A stretch of 64,000 nt of DNA from Poseidonibacter lekithochrous (GCF_018861145.1 NZ_JAHKQT010000001.1:37093-101092), one strand, 5' to 3'. Counted from the first letter of the stretch, positions 50,794 through 60,311 are shown. Numbers and translations: made by a program. Notes: generated from the sequence alone by a model not told the origin.

Positions 50794-51174
50794 ATGAATA
50801 AAGATGATATAGAACAGCAAGAAGAGTTTTTAAGAGAAGAAATAAATAAATTAGATGATGAAAAGAAAAAACTTTTTTTTACAAAAGTAGAAAAAGAGAT
50901 AAAAGACCCAGATACTTATGCCTCATTAAATTTCTTATTTTTAACTGGAGTACATCATTTTTATTTAGAGAAATGGTTAAAAGGAAGTATTAATCTACTT
51001 TTATTTATTTTTGGGCTAGTTTTATTATTTGGAAGTACATTTTCATATGGATTTGGATTAGGGATCATCTTAACTATTGTTATTATAGAGTTAAATGAAC
51101 TATTTAAATCTCAAATTATTGTACAAGATTATAATAATAAGGTTTTAGAAAAAAACCTTAAATTACTTAAGTAA
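50794..51174 (+). CDS. TM2 domain protein
   Basis: A 126-residue protein starting at ATG 50794 (the longer frame overlaps the DUF4177 gene). A charged N-terminus (1-43) precedes the TM2 domain (about 44-95) with FLTGVHHFYLEKWLKGSINL and two membrane helices. Family function is unknown. Probably co-transcribed with the DUF4177 gene. Confidence 0.8.
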   Translation: MNKDDIEQQEEFLREEINKLDDEKKKLFFTKVEKEIKDPDTYASLNFLFLTGVHHFYLEKWLKGSINLLLFIFGLVLLFGSTFSYGFGLGIILTIVIIELNELFKSQIIVQDYNNKVLEKNLKLLK

Positions 51175-51184
51175 AAATTAGTAG

Positions 51185-51316
51185 TTATTTACTTGGCTGT
51201 TGTGTTGATTTAATAGTCTCATTTGTAGTTTTAATAGTCTGATATCTATCTAATAAAATTGATCCCATGTAGCCAAGACCGGCAACTACAAGTATAATAA
51301 TTAATATATTTTTCAT
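51185..51316 (-). CDS. 43-residue single-span membrane protein
   Basis: Start ATG at 51316 with GAGGAAAAGC before it, stop TAA at 51185-51187. Residues 2-23 are hydrophobic (ILIIILVVAGLGYMGSILL), then a polar tail ending QQPSK. It lies 36 bases beyond the stop of the PhnE-like permease gene on the same strand and may be the last gene of that importer operon. No family recognised. Confidence 0.55.
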   Translation of the reverse strand: MKNILIIILVVAGLGYMGSILLDRYQTIKTTNETIKSTQQPSK

Positions 51317-51352
51317 GCTTTTCCTCAAATTTTTAATTTATTATAGAATAAT

Positions 51353-52834
51353 TTATTTTAAAGAACATCCACATGAAGAAAAACTATTATCAGCTCTTAA
51401 ATATGCTCTAGCTTTTTTAGAGATTAAATCAACAATAATATTTAAAAAAGCAGTCACAAGTAGTAGTAAAAACATTTTATCAAGTCTAAAATCAGCAATT
51501 GCAGAATCTATAAAGAATCCTAAAGTAGCAATTCCTAATATTCCTAAGATTGCACTTTCTCGCATAATAATTTCCCATCTATAAAATAAAAATGCTAAGA
51601 ACTGATTGTAAACTCTTGGTAGTATTTCATAAAAATATTTTTCAGTTCTCTTTTTTGTAACATCAGGACGAAGTTCTAGTAAATTTGCTTCATGTCCTAT
51701 TAGATGTCCAATAATTGAACCATTATGAAGCATTAAAGCTAAGGCTGCTGGAAGCATTGAGGGTCCAAATAATTGTAGGAATATATAAGCTAAAATATAT
51801 TCAGGAGTTGATCTTAAGATTACTAAAAATACATGAGATGTCACTCTTGTAGGTTTTGAGAAAAACTTTTTTGAAACTAAAGGAAATAAAATCAAAGCTA
51901 AAAGTGCAGTCAAAAAAAGTGATAGTTGAGTTAAAATAATAGTATTAAAAACTCCTGGAAGTATCTCATTTGAAAAGATGTTATCAAACCAAGCTAGCGT
52001 TTTATCAAAGCCTAAATCATTTCTTATTGGATGTGGAACAATATCACTTGTTACAAACCTTACTAAATTATTCCAGTTAAAACCTGAGAAATCATCTAGA
52101 TAAAAAAATGAAGCAATAGTTAAAGGAATAAAAGTATACTTGTTAAACCACCATTTAATAGTAGCAACTACAATATAAAATAAAATCAATATCATCCAAA
52201 CTTCATTATAATAACCTTGCATAAAAGAACTAGAAAGGTAATATCCTAAAGTAGTAATTCCAACAAATCCTAAAATTGCAGTTGAACGAAGCGCGCACTC
52301 AAATCTATATAAAGTATATGAAACTAAGTGAGGAAAAGCATCTGGAATTTTAGTGAATATAAAATATGATATCTTACTTTTACCACGTAAAACTTCAGGA
52401 AAAGTGTCATGTTCTTCTAGTATTTCAGCATAAACTTTTGCAAGTATTGCACTATAAGGAATTATGATTGCAAGAATTGCTGTTAGTGTATTTAGTCCAA
52501 ATATTTGTAAAAATATTAATGCCCAAAAAAGCTCATGAATTGCACGTGTAAAAGATAAGGATATTCGTACTAGCATATTAGAGAAAAATAATGATAAGAA
52601 AAAACCAATAATACAAGAGAGGAAAATAGATAAAATTGCAATTGAAATAGTATTTAAAAAAGCTTCAAATAAAACAGAATAATCACTAAAAGAAAGCTTT
52701 ATAATTGAGAAAAAGAAATCTTCAACTAATAAAGAAGTATCAACTGTAGAAATAGATAAATCAGCAATAAAAAAACTGATTACTCCTACAATAAAAATTA
52801 CAAAGCTTACTCTTAAATTTTTAGTCACAAACAT
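51353..52834 (-). CDS. Fused PhnE-like permease, two permease domains in one chain
   Basis: A 493-residue permease formed of two PhnE-type units joined head to tail. Each has a coupling motif: YTLYRFECALRSTAILGFVG (first half) and FLFYRWEIIMRESAILGILG (second half). Each half has about six membrane helices. A classical ABC importer uses a homodimer of one unit, so this fusion makes an asymmetric permease. The start at 52834 is preferred over 52858, though no strong ribosome site is seen. It overlaps the ATPase gene by 14 bases. Confidence 0.88.
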   Translation of the reverse strand: MFVTKNLRVSFVIFIVGVISFFIADLSISTVDTSLLVEDFFFSIIKLSFSDYSVLFEAFLNTISIAILSIFLSCIIGFFLSLFFSNMLVRISLSFTRAIHELFWALIFLQIFGLNTLTAILAIIIPYSAILAKVYAEILEEHDTFPEVLRGKSKISYFIFTKIPDAFPHLVSYTLYRFECALRSTAILGFVGITTLGYYLSSSFMQGYYNEVWMILILFYIVVATIKWWFNKYTFIPLTIASFFYLDDFSGFNWNNLVRFVTSDIVPHPIRNDLGFDKTLAWFDNIFSNEILPGVFNTIILTQLSLFLTALLALILFPLVSKKFFSKPTRVTSHVFLVILRSTPEYILAYIFLQLFGPSMLPAALALMLHNGSIIGHLIGHEANLLELRPDVTKKRTEKYFYEILPRVYNQFLAFLFYRWEIIMRESAILGILGIATLGFFIDSAIADFRLDKMFLLLLVTAFLNIIVDLISKKARAYLRADNSFSSCGCSLK

Positions 52835-53480
52835 AATACAACTTTTGTCTATCATCATCTGTTAAATCACTACATGCTTTATCAACTAAAACTTTTCCAT
52901 TTTTAAGTCCAATTACTCTATGGAAATTTTTAATTGCTAAATCTACATTGTGTAGCGCACAAATTGAAGTTTCAAACTTCTGTGTTAATAGTTTTAAAGT
53001 TTTATCACTTAAATACTCATCAAGTGCAGAAATTGGTTCATCTGCTAATAAAATAGACTTCTCATCAAAAATTGCACGAGAAATTGCACATCTTTGTTTT
53101 TGTCCACCTGATAGGTTTGCTATTTTAGCATGAAGTTTATCTTCTAATTCTACTTCTTCTAATACTTTTAAGATTTTATCTTTATATAGTTTTGAAGGAA
53201 GAATTAGATTTCTTAAGTTTTTAAAAAGTGAGTTTTCATCAAGTTTAGAAATATAAACATTATGAAAAACTGACAAATTATTTACTAGACCTAACTCTTG
53301 TGGAATATAAGTTGAGTTTTCTTTTTGTAAATCAAAAAGATGTTTTAACAAAGTAGATTTTCCACTACCACTTTTACCTAGAAGGGCTACTTTTTCGCCC
53401 TTCTTTATAGATAAATCAAAATCAATTAAAACATCAAAATCTCCATAAGAGATAGTTTCTTCTTGTAAATTAAATGCCAT
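52821..53480 (-). CDS. PhnC-like ABC ATPase
   Basis: A 219-residue ATPase, shorter than most PhnC. Walker A GKSGSGKST (residues 35-43), signature LSGGQKQRCAISRAI and Walker B ILLADEP; H-loop CALHNVD. It lies 7 bases after the binding-protein gene and powers the fused permease. Confidence 0.88.
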   Translation of the reverse strand: MAFNLQEETISYGDFDVLIDFDLSIKKGEKVALLGKSGSGKSTLLKHLFDLQKENSTYIPQELGLVNNLSVFHNVYISKLDENSLFKNLRNLILPSKLYKDKILKVLEEVELEDKLHAKIANLSGGQKQRCAISRAIFDEKSILLADEPISALDEYLSDKTLKLLTQKFETSICALHNVDLAIKNFHRVIGLKNGKVLVDKACSDLTDDDRQKLYYVCD

Positions 53481-53487
53481 ATTTTAA

Positions 53488-54333
53488 TTAGTCAATAAGA
53501 CCAATTTCCTTAGCAGTTTCTAAAATTGGTTCAAAGTCAGAATTTTTAGCTTTAATAAATGCACTTCTTGGGAATGCATCTAAAATTGCTTTATCTTTTA
53601 CATTTAATAATGCATTTGTAAGTTTTTCAGTAAATCCAGCTCCATAAACCTCATCTAAGTTACCATGTGCAGTAAATTGATAATCAGGGTAAGCAGGAGT
53701 TGTCCATAAAATTTCTACTTTAGAAGTATCAATGTTTCCAGCAGCTAATTCTCTATCCCAAACTTTAAAGTTAACAGCACCAGTTTGGTAAGCTCCACTT
53801 TCAACTAAAGAAATAGTTTTAGTATGACTTCCTGAGAAACCAACTTTTGTAAAGATATCTGTAGGAGCTTTTTTAAAGTTTTCTCTAATAAAATACTCAG
53901 GCATTAATCTACCACTTGTACTACCTTTAGAACCAAAAGTAAATGTTTTATCAGCAATTTCTTTTGGGAAAGCTTCATTCTTTTCTAAACCAAGTGCAGT
54001 ATTTGCAATGATGTAAGATCTAAATTGTGTATCTTCAACACCTTGAGCAATTGCAATTGAACCTGGAACAACAAGTCTTGCTTTAACACCAGATAATCCA
54101 CCAAACCATGCAAGTTGAACTTGATTGTTTCTAAATGCTGCAATAGATGCAGAATAAGATTTAACAGGGATAAACTTAACATCAACATCTAATTCTTTAG
54201 TTAAGTAAACAGCTAACTTAGAGAATCTTTCTTTTAATTGTGTTTCATCTTGATCTGGAATTGCAGTAAATGTAAAAGATTTTGCATATACAAAACCAAC
54301 AATCATGATTAACATTAGTAATATTTTTTTCAT
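53488..54333 (-). CDS. PhnD-like periplasmic binding protein, putative selenium oxyanion
   Basis: A 281-residue binding protein with a signal peptide (residues 1-17). AIPDQDETQLKERFSKLAVY (22-41) is the PhnD-family start; ASIAAFRNNQVQLAWFGGLS and FGSKGSTSGRLMPEYFIREN continue the pattern. A PhnD-related clade lying beside selD is annotated in the databases as a putative selenate binding protein. Here it is divergent from selD with 251 bases between, which supports selenium use. Phosphonate or phosphite are alternatives; no C-P lyase is in the window. Confidence 0.8.
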   Translation of the reverse strand: MKKILLMLIMIVGFVYAKSFTFTAIPDQDETQLKERFSKLAVYLTKELDVDVKFIPVKSYSASIAAFRNNQVQLAWFGGLSGVKARLVVPGSIAIAQGVEDTQFRSYIIANTALGLEKNEAFPKEIADKTFTFGSKGSTSGRLMPEYFIRENFKKAPTDIFTKVGFSGSHTKTISLVESGAYQTGAVNFKVWDRELAAGNIDTSKVEILWTTPAYPDYQFTAHGNLDEVYGAGFTEKLTNALLNVKDKAILDAFPRSAFIKAKNSDFEPILETAKEIGLID

Positions 54334-54584
54334 AGGGTAATAACCTCAATAAGTTGAAGCATAAATAAAGATATAAAGTAAGATTGCAAATAATCATTCT
54401 CTTTATGTCAAACCTAAACCTTAGGTCTAAATGCTATTTAATTCGAAATCATACAATATCAAAAATAAACAAAAGATTAAATGGTAAATTTTTTTTTACT
54501 ATTTATATACTATTAATATCAATTTAAAATAAAAAGATGTAAAATCATTTTATACTATTTTATTTAAAATAAAAAAGAGGTTAT

Positions 54585-55622
54585 ATGAATAACGAATATA
54601 AATTAACTAAATTCGTTCAAGCAGCAGGGTGCGCAGCAAAGATGGGTCCGGGGGATCTAAAACAAACTCTTTGTAATTTGTCACCAAGCGATGATAGAAT
54701 TTTAGTAGGATTTGATACAGCAGAAGATGCTAGTGTATTTCAAATAAATGAAGAACAAGCTATTGTGCAAACATTAGATTTTATCACACCAGTTGTAGAT
54801 GATCCATATATCTATGGACAAATTGCAGCAGCAAATGCTTTATCAGATGTCTTTGCTATGGGCGCAGAGGTAAAAACTGCTTTAAACATAGTAGGATTTG
54901 ATAAAAAGAATTTACCATATGAAGCTTTAGCGGAAATTCTAAAAGGTGGAAATGAAAAAATTAAAGAGTGTGGTGGACTTTTATTAGGTGGTCATACTAT
55001 TGAATCACCTGAAATGTATTATGGCTTATCAGTTACAGGAATGATTCATCCAAATGAAGTTGTAAGAAATAACACATCAAAAGTTGGACATGTTTTAGTT
55101 TTAACAAAACCTCTTGGAATGGGTATTTTAACAACTGCAATCAAAAGAGATTTATTAGCACTTGATAGAATGAAATATTGTGCGAATATTATGGCTGAAT
55201 TAAACTATATTCCATCAAGAATTATGAAAAAATATGATGTGAGTTCTTGTACAGATATTACAGGATTTGGATTATTAGGACATAGTTTAGAATCAGTAAA
55301 TGAAAATACATCATTTGTAATTCACGCAAATGATGTACCTGTTGTAAAAGACGCGATACAATTAGCACTAGATAAAGTAGTTCCAGGCGGAACAAGAAAA
55401 AATATGAAATATCTTGAAGATAAAGTTTTATATATGGATGGCTTAGATCCTATAGTTAAAACACTATTATGTGATGCTCAAACATCTGGTGGATTATTAA
55501 TAGCAATGGATCCAAATGATGCTAAAGAATACATAAAAGAAATCCAAGATTTAAGTTTTGGATATGCTTCAATTATTGGAGAAGTTATTCCAAAAGGTGT
55601 AAAAGATATAATAGTACACTAA
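54585..55622 (+). CDS. selD: Selenophosphate synthase SelD
   Basis: A 345-residue enzyme that makes selenophosphate from selenide and ATP. The N-terminal glycine-rich loop AAGCAAKMGPGDL carries C16 (the equivalent of the essential E. coli C17) and K19; the second cysteine of the usual GCGCK is alanine. DFITPVVDDPYIYGQIAAAN and DVFAMGAEVKTALN are ATP/metal-site motifs, and TSCTDITGFGLLGH-type text (SSCTDITGFG) is conserved. GAGGTTAT precedes the ATG. It uses Cys, not Sec, at the active site. Confidence 0.95.
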   Translation: MNNEYKLTKFVQAAGCAAKMGPGDLKQTLCNLSPSDDRILVGFDTAEDASVFQINEEQAIVQTLDFITPVVDDPYIYGQIAAANALSDVFAMGAEVKTALNIVGFDKKNLPYEALAEILKGGNEKIKECGGLLLGGHTIESPEMYYGLSVTGMIHPNEVVRNNTSKVGHVLVLTKPLGMGILTTAIKRDLLALDRMKYCANIMAELNYIPSRIMKKYDVSSCTDITGFGLLGHSLESVNENTSFVIHANDVPVVKDAIQLALDKVVPGGTRKNMKYLEDKVLYMDGLDPIVKTLLCDAQTSGGLLIAMDPNDAKEYIKEIQDLSFGYASIIGEVIPKGVKDIIVH

Positions 55623-55624
55623 TT

Positions 55625-55651
55625 AAAACTAGTCATAAAATGACTAGTTTT
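55625..55651. terminator. Intrinsic terminator after selD
   Basis: AAAACTAGTCA and TGACTAGTTTT pair perfectly around TAAAA, followed by ATCTTTCTT. It lies three bases past the selD stop and faces the convergent nitroreductase gene. Confidence 0.82.
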
Positions 55652-55686
55652 ATCTTTCTTAAATTGATAAAATCATTTAAAACATT

Positions 55687-56349
55687 TTAGTTAAACCATT
55701 GTGTTACTGTATCAACACTTTGTCTTACTTTTTCTCTTGATGGCTCAACTTTTCTATAACCAAAAGGAACCATAACAGATGCACCAAACTCTTCGGTGTC
55801 TATATTTAATTCGTCTCTTAAAAATTCTTCAGTCTTTAAAGCATCGAAACCTTCTGTTGGACAAGAATCTATTCCCATATAAGCAGCACCTGTCATCATA
55901 TTAGCTAATGCAATATAGTTTTGCTTAGTTGCCCAATCAAATAAATATCTCTCATCTTTTAATAAATCAAAATCTACTTTTTGGAATTGCTCATAAAATC
56001 CTAAATACATTTTTTGTACATCTTCAGGCATTTTTTTTACATCATTCATCATATGTTTAATATAATCACTATTATAAATCATACCTTTTTTCTTTCTTGC
56101 TAAAATTATTACAAAATGACTTGCTGTTGGAAGTGTTCCTTGAGCTCCCCAAGAGAATTCTTTTAATTTTTCTCGTAATGCTTCATTTTGAATAACTACA
56201 AATTTCCATGGTTCAAAACCAAAAGAACTTGGGCTTAATGTTCCTATTTCTAATATAGTATTAAAATCTTTTTCACTGATTTTTTTATCAGCATCAAACT
56301 CTTTTGTTGCATGTCTAAACTTCATAGCATCTAAAAACTTATTTTCCAT
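55687..56349 (-). CDS. NAD(P)H-dependent nitroreductase family protein
   Basis: A 220-residue FMN enzyme. RHATKEFDADKKIS (12-25) and LSPSSFGFEPWKFVVIQN (34-51) bind FMN; ASVMVPFGYRK near the end is the C-terminal family motif. NfsB/YdgI-like. It is divergent from the HxlR regulator at 56513 and its promoter region carries two matching repeats. Confidence 0.9.
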   Translation of the reverse strand: MENKFLDAMKFRHATKEFDADKKISEKDFNTILEIGTLSPSSFGFEPWKFVVIQNEALREKLKEFSWGAQGTLPTASHFVIILARKKKGMIYNSDYIKHMMNDVKKMPEDVQKMYLGFYEQFQKVDFDLLKDERYLFDWATKQNYIALANMMTGAAYMGIDSCPTEGFDALKTEEFLRDELNIDTEEFGASVMVPFGYRKVEPSREKVRQSVDTVTQWFN

Positions 56350-56392
56350 AATAACTCCATTTTTATTTTAATTTGTATATAAATTTACTTTA

Positions 56393-56465
56393 CAGTAATT
56401 TAAGTAAGTATTGGAATATTAACTATTTTGAACTTAATTTATCCTTGCAGTAATTAAAGTAAGTA
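56393..56465. promoter_or_regulatory. Paired direct-repeat operator between nitroreductase and HxlR genes
   Basis: CAGTAATTTAAGTAAGTA (56393-56410) and CAGTAATTAAAGTAAGTA (56448-56465) differ at one base and lie 55 bases apart in the divergent promoter region. This matches the expectation for HxlR-family binding sites. The second copy ends 47 bases before the regulator start. Confidence 0.65.
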
Positions 56466-56512
56466 AAGGAAATTAATATACTTTATGATATAGTTAGAAA
56501 CAAAGGATTTAA

Positions 56513-56905
56513 ATGTATAAAATCAATGATAAAGAATATCCTTGCTCAGTTGCATTAACAGTAGATATTTTTAATGATAAATGGAAACTATCAATTATAT
56601 GGAATTTATTAAGTGAAGAAAAAAGATTTAAAGATCTACATAAAAGTATTTCAAAAATAACTCAAAAAACTTTAACTGTGAAATTAAAAGAATTAGAAGA
56701 AAAAAACATTATACATAGAGAAGTTTTTGCTCAAGTTCCACCAAAAGTAGTTTACTCATTAACACCAGCAGGAGAAAGACTAAGACCAGTATTTAAAGAT
56801 ATGTATAATTGGGGTATCTCATATGTTGAAGAACATGGTGAAATTACAGAAGATCATGAATGTTGTGAAATTGAAATATCTAAAAAAATAGGATTAAGAA
56901 AGTAA
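56513..56905 (+). CDS. HxlR family transcriptional regulator
   Basis: A 130-residue winged-helix regulator. CSVALTVDIFNDKWKLSIIW (9-28) carries the cysteine that in HxlR/HypR/QorR-type proteins senses electrophiles. The wing region has ITQKTLTVKLKELEEKNIIH. The gene is divergent from the nitroreductase and probably derepresses it under quinone, aldehyde or nitro stress. Confidence 0.92.
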   Translation: MYKINDKEYPCSVALTVDIFNDKWKLSIIWNLLSEEKRFKDLHKSISKITQKTLTVKLKELEEKNIIHREVFAQVPPKVVYSLTPAGERLRPVFKDMYNWGISYVEEHGEITEDHECCEIEISKKIGLRK

Positions 56906-56975
56906 CTTGTTAAGGGTTTGTTGAATTAGTTTTTGATACAATCCATCAAAATAAAAGTTAATAAAACTAAATAAG

Positions 56976-57075
56976 TGGCGAGAAGGTGTAGGAATCGAAC
57001 CTACCGCGGCGTACACACGTAAACCGCCGATCAGGGTTGAAACCTGCGGTGCCCACCAGGGTCACATACCCCCCA
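56976..57075 (-). tRNA. selC: Selenocysteine tRNA, anticodon UCA
   Basis: A roughly 100-base tRNA with UCA in the loop TTTCAAC flanked by CAGG/CCTG. Long variable arm CGGCG/CGCCG, a T-arm GTAGG-TTCGATT-CCTAC, an eight-base 3' acceptor ACCTTCTC, discriminator G and encoded CCA mark it as tRNA-Sec. The 5' acceptor strand is mostly G and pairs by three G-C, one U-A and three G-U pairs, leaving position 1 (U) unpaired. It lies antisense to the intergenic DNA between hxlR and selA. It decodes UGA in fdhA and the SelW-like gene. Confidence 0.85.
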
Positions 57076-57128
57076 CTTAAGTTTGGAAGTTTACATTATT
57101 TAGTTTTAAAAACATCTGAAAGAGAAAA

Positions 57129-58475
57129 ATGAGTTTATTAAAAAACATTCCCAAGATTGATAAGTTTATCAAACACAAAGAATTTGAGGGGTTTTCAACA
57201 TCTCTAATCACCCAAATATCAAAAGATATAATCACAAAACTAAGAGCTGATATTCTTAAAGAAAAGATTGATAGCATTAATGAAGTTGAATTAATACAAG
57301 CTGTCAAAAATGAGTATAAAAATTTAACTTCACCATCACTACAAAGTGTTATAAATGCTACAGGAATTATTGTCCATACCAATTTAGGACGCTCACTAAT
57401 AAATGAAGAAAGTTTTAACAAAGCAATGAAAGTAGCCACTTCTTATAATAACCTTGAGTATGATTTAGAACAAGGTAAAAGAGGTGAAAGGTATTCGCAT
57501 ATTGTAAAAACTCTACAAGCACTAACTGCTTGTGAAGATGCGATAGTTGTAAATAATAATGCAAGTGCAGTTTTTTTAATCCTTAATACTTTTTGTAAAA
57601 ACAAAGAAGCAGTTGTAAGTCGTGGTGAACTTGTAGAAATTGGTGGAAGTTTTAGAGTTCCTGAAGTAATGGCACAAAGTGGTGCGATACTTAAAGAAAT
57701 AGGAACTACAAACAAAACTCATCCAAGAGATTATCAAAATGCTGTAAATGAAAATACTGCAATGCTTATGAAAGTACATAAATCAAACTATACAATTGAA
57801 GGTTTTACTTCAGAAGTAGGATACGAAGAGATTGTGCAAATTGCAAAAGAAAAAGATGTGATTGATTACTATGATATGGGAAGTGGCCATATGATTGACT
57901 TACCATATAATTTAGACCAAGTGGAACCATCTATTTTAAAAATCATGCAATATAATCCAAGTTTATTGAGTTTTTCAGGAGATAAGCTTTTAGGTTCTGT
58001 TCAAGCTGGTGTTATTATTGGTAAAAAAGAGTTAATTGGAAAAATTAAAAAGAATCAACTCTTAAGAATGTTAAGAGTTGATAAAATTACCCTAGCCTTA
58101 CTTGAAGATAATCTAACTTCATATTTAGAAAATAAACTTGATGATATCCCTACATTAAAAATGTTACATACTTCAATTATAGAATTAGAAGAACGCGCAA
58201 ACTTACTAAAAGAATCAATTGAAGATTTATGTACTTGTGAAGTAATACAAACGCAAACTTTAATAGGTGGTGGGACTACTCCTAATAAAAAAATACCAAC
58301 TATTGCACTTAGTATTACTTACAAAGATTATAAAGCAAATAGAATTGAAAAACTTTTAAGACGTGAAAACTTAATTACAAGAATAGAAAATGAAAAAGTT
58401 CTAATTGATTTTAGAAGTATAAAAGAGAATCAAATATTACAAATTGCAAATATTATAAAAAAGGTGTTTAACTAA
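57129..58475 (+). CDS. selA: Selenocysteine synthase SelA
   Basis: A 448-residue PLP enzyme that converts seryl-tRNA-Sec to selenocysteyl-tRNA. NATGIIVHTNLGRSLI (residues 76-91) and the PLP lysine K286 in SGDKLLGSVQAGVIIG are typical; length matches bacterial decameric SelA. It overlaps selB by one base (TAATG) and they form one transcript. Confidence 0.96.
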   Translation: MSLLKNIPKIDKFIKHKEFEGFSTSLITQISKDIITKLRADILKEKIDSINEVELIQAVKNEYKNLTSPSLQSVINATGIIVHTNLGRSLINEESFNKAMKVATSYNNLEYDLEQGKRGERYSHIVKTLQALTACEDAIVVNNNASAVFLILNTFCKNKEAVVSRGELVEIGGSFRVPEVMAQSGAILKEIGTTNKTHPRDYQNAVNENTAMLMKVHKSNYTIEGFTSEVGYEEIVQIAKEKDVIDYYDMGSGHMIDLPYNLDQVEPSILKIMQYNPSLLSFSGDKLLGSVQAGVIIGKKELIGKIKKNQLLRMLRVDKITLALLEDNLTSYLENKLDDIPTLKMLHTSIIELEERANLLKESIEDLCTCEVIQTQTLIGGGTTPNKKIPTIALSITYKDYKANRIEKLLRRENLITRIENEKVLIDFRSIKENQILQIANIIKKVFN

Positions 58476-60304
58476 TGTCAAATATTATTATAGGAACAGC
58501 AGGACATATTGACCATGGTAAAACAGCTTTAATTAAAGCATTAAATGGTTATGAGGGTGATAGTACAAACGAAGAGAAACAAAGAGGTATTACTATTGAT
58601 TTATCTTTCTCAAATTTGAGTAAGGGTCAGCAAAATATCGCTTTTATTGATGTACCAGGACATGAAAAACTAGTTAAGAATATGATTGCTGGGGCTTTTG
58701 GTTTTGATTATGTAATGCTTGTTGTTTCTGCGGTTGAGGGTATTATGCCTCAAACAATTGAGCATATTGAGATTATTAATTTACTTGGAATTAAAGATAT
58801 TATTCTGACTATAACAAAAAGTGATTTAGTAACACCAGAAGAACTTGAAATACAAAAGAAAAAAACATTAGAGTTTTTGGGTACTTTTGATTTTAGTATT
58901 AAATTTGTTCAAGAAGTATCTATTTTTGATCCTAAATCTATTGAGGCTTTAAAAAACAATTTATTTACAATTAAAAACTCTTCAAAACAAGAAGAAAATT
59001 TCTTTAGATATTATGTTGATAGAGTATTTTCACCAAAAGGAATTGGAACAATTGTAACAGGAACAGTTCTTGGGAAAAAGCTTGAGTTAAATGAAAAAGT
59101 ATTTGTTTGTGAAGCAGGAAAAGAATCAGTAGTAAAAAATATTCAAGTACATAATGAAAATACAATAGAAGCAAATATTTCAAATAGAGCAGCTTTAAAT
59201 CTACAAGGAATAAACAGTACAAATATTAAAAGAGGTGATTTAATTACAAAGAAAGGCTTTATTAGAGGTTTTGATGAAATCGATATCTCTTTTAAAGCTC
59301 TAAAAGGTAAAAAACTACATCATAATAAAGCATATACAGTATTTATAGGAGCTAAGAAACTTGAAGCAAAAGTTTTATTATTTAACTCAACTGAAGAACT
59401 AGAATCTGGTTTTGCAACGATAAAAGCAAATGAAAAGCTATTTACTATTTTTGGTGAAAAACTTATTATTAGACAAGGGAATCAAACTATTTCGGGAGGA
59501 AAAGTTTTAAATCCAATAATTGACCCAATGAAGAAAAATCAAAAGAAAAAATTATTAGAATTTTTAAATGAAAATAATTTCGAAGAAGCTTATTATCAAT
59601 TACTTCAAGCACATAAAAAAGGGCTAGGAATAATCTCTTCAGCACAAAGATTTGCACTATCTCATGCCCAAGCTATATCTTTTGCAAGAAATTTAAAGAA
59701 TGTTTTTATTGATGAAAAAGAACTTATTATTTATCCCATAGCAACAAAAGATTTTATTATTAATTCTGTTAAAGATATTTATACAAAAAATACTTATGCC
59801 CTACTTTCAAATGCCTCTATTGGTTTACGATTAAAATGGGCAAGTACTTCTTTTATTCAAACAGCTTTAGATGAATTAGAGAAAGAAGGCTTTTTACAAA
59901 AAGATAACAACTTATATAAAAATGCAAATATAAAAGAAGACTTTGCAAAAAATCTTGAAGACTCATTCTTAGATAGACTAAAAAAAGAAGATATCACTCC
60001 AACAGCTCCTTACAATATCTATGATGAACTAGATTTAGATAGAAAACTTGGCGATGATATTTTAAAATCTTTAACAGCAAAGAAACAAGTTGTGAGGCTT
60101 CAACATAATCTTTTTATTCATGCAGAGAGTTTAAATAATATCATTACTAAAATGAAAGAAATCATAAAAGAAGAAGGATATATTGATATTATAAACTTTA
60201 AAGAAAAATATCCAATGAGCAGAAAATATTTAATTACATATCTAGATTATCTTGATAATTTTTCAAATATTAAAAAGCAAGAGAACAAAAGAGTTTTTGT
60301 TTGA
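58475..60304 (+). CDS. selB: Selenocysteine-specific elongation factor SelB
   Basis: A 609-residue GTPase. Walker-type G1 GHIDHGKTAL (residues 9-18), G3 DVPGHEKLVKNMIAGAFG and G4-like ITKSDL lead, then two beta-barrel domains and C-terminal winged helices that bind the SECIS hairpin (from about residue 360). It brings Sec-tRNA to UGA codons. The final 70 residues are KEKYPMSRKYLITYLDYLDN. Confidence 0.95.
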   Translation: MSNIIIGTAGHIDHGKTALIKALNGYEGDSTNEEKQRGITIDLSFSNLSKGQQNIAFIDVPGHEKLVKNMIAGAFGFDYVMLVVSAVEGIMPQTIEHIEIINLLGIKDIILTITKSDLVTPEELEIQKKKTLEFLGTFDFSIKFVQEVSIFDPKSIEALKNNLFTIKNSSKQEENFFRYYVDRVFSPKGIGTIVTGTVLGKKLELNEKVFVCEAGKESVVKNIQVHNENTIEANISNRAALNLQGINSTNIKRGDLITKKGFIRGFDEIDISFKALKGKKLHHNKAYTVFIGAKKLEAKVLLFNSTEELESGFATIKANEKLFTIFGEKLIIRQGNQTISGGKVLNPIIDPMKKNQKKKLLEFLNENNFEEAYYQLLQAHKKGLGIISSAQRFALSHAQAISFARNLKNVFIDEKELIIYPIATKDFIINSVKDIYTKNTYALLSNASIGLRLKWASTSFIQTALDELEKEGFLQKDNNLYKNANIKEDFAKNLEDSFLDRLKKEDITPTAPYNIYDELDLDRKLGDDILKSLTAKKQVVRLQHNLFIHAESLNNIITKMKEIIKEEGYIDIINFKEKYPMSRKYLITYLDYLDNFSNIKKQENKRVFV

Positions 60305-60311
60305 GTTACTT

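Noticed and set aside
51140-51163. Hairpin AAGGTTTT/AAAACCTT at the end of the TM2 gene
   Set aside because: It lies in coding sequence and has no T-run directly after it.
54334-54584. Riboswitch or selenium-responsive RNA upstream of selD
   Set aside because: No conserved hairpin set seen; the DNA is A/T-rich with only a short AACCTTAGG-type palindrome.
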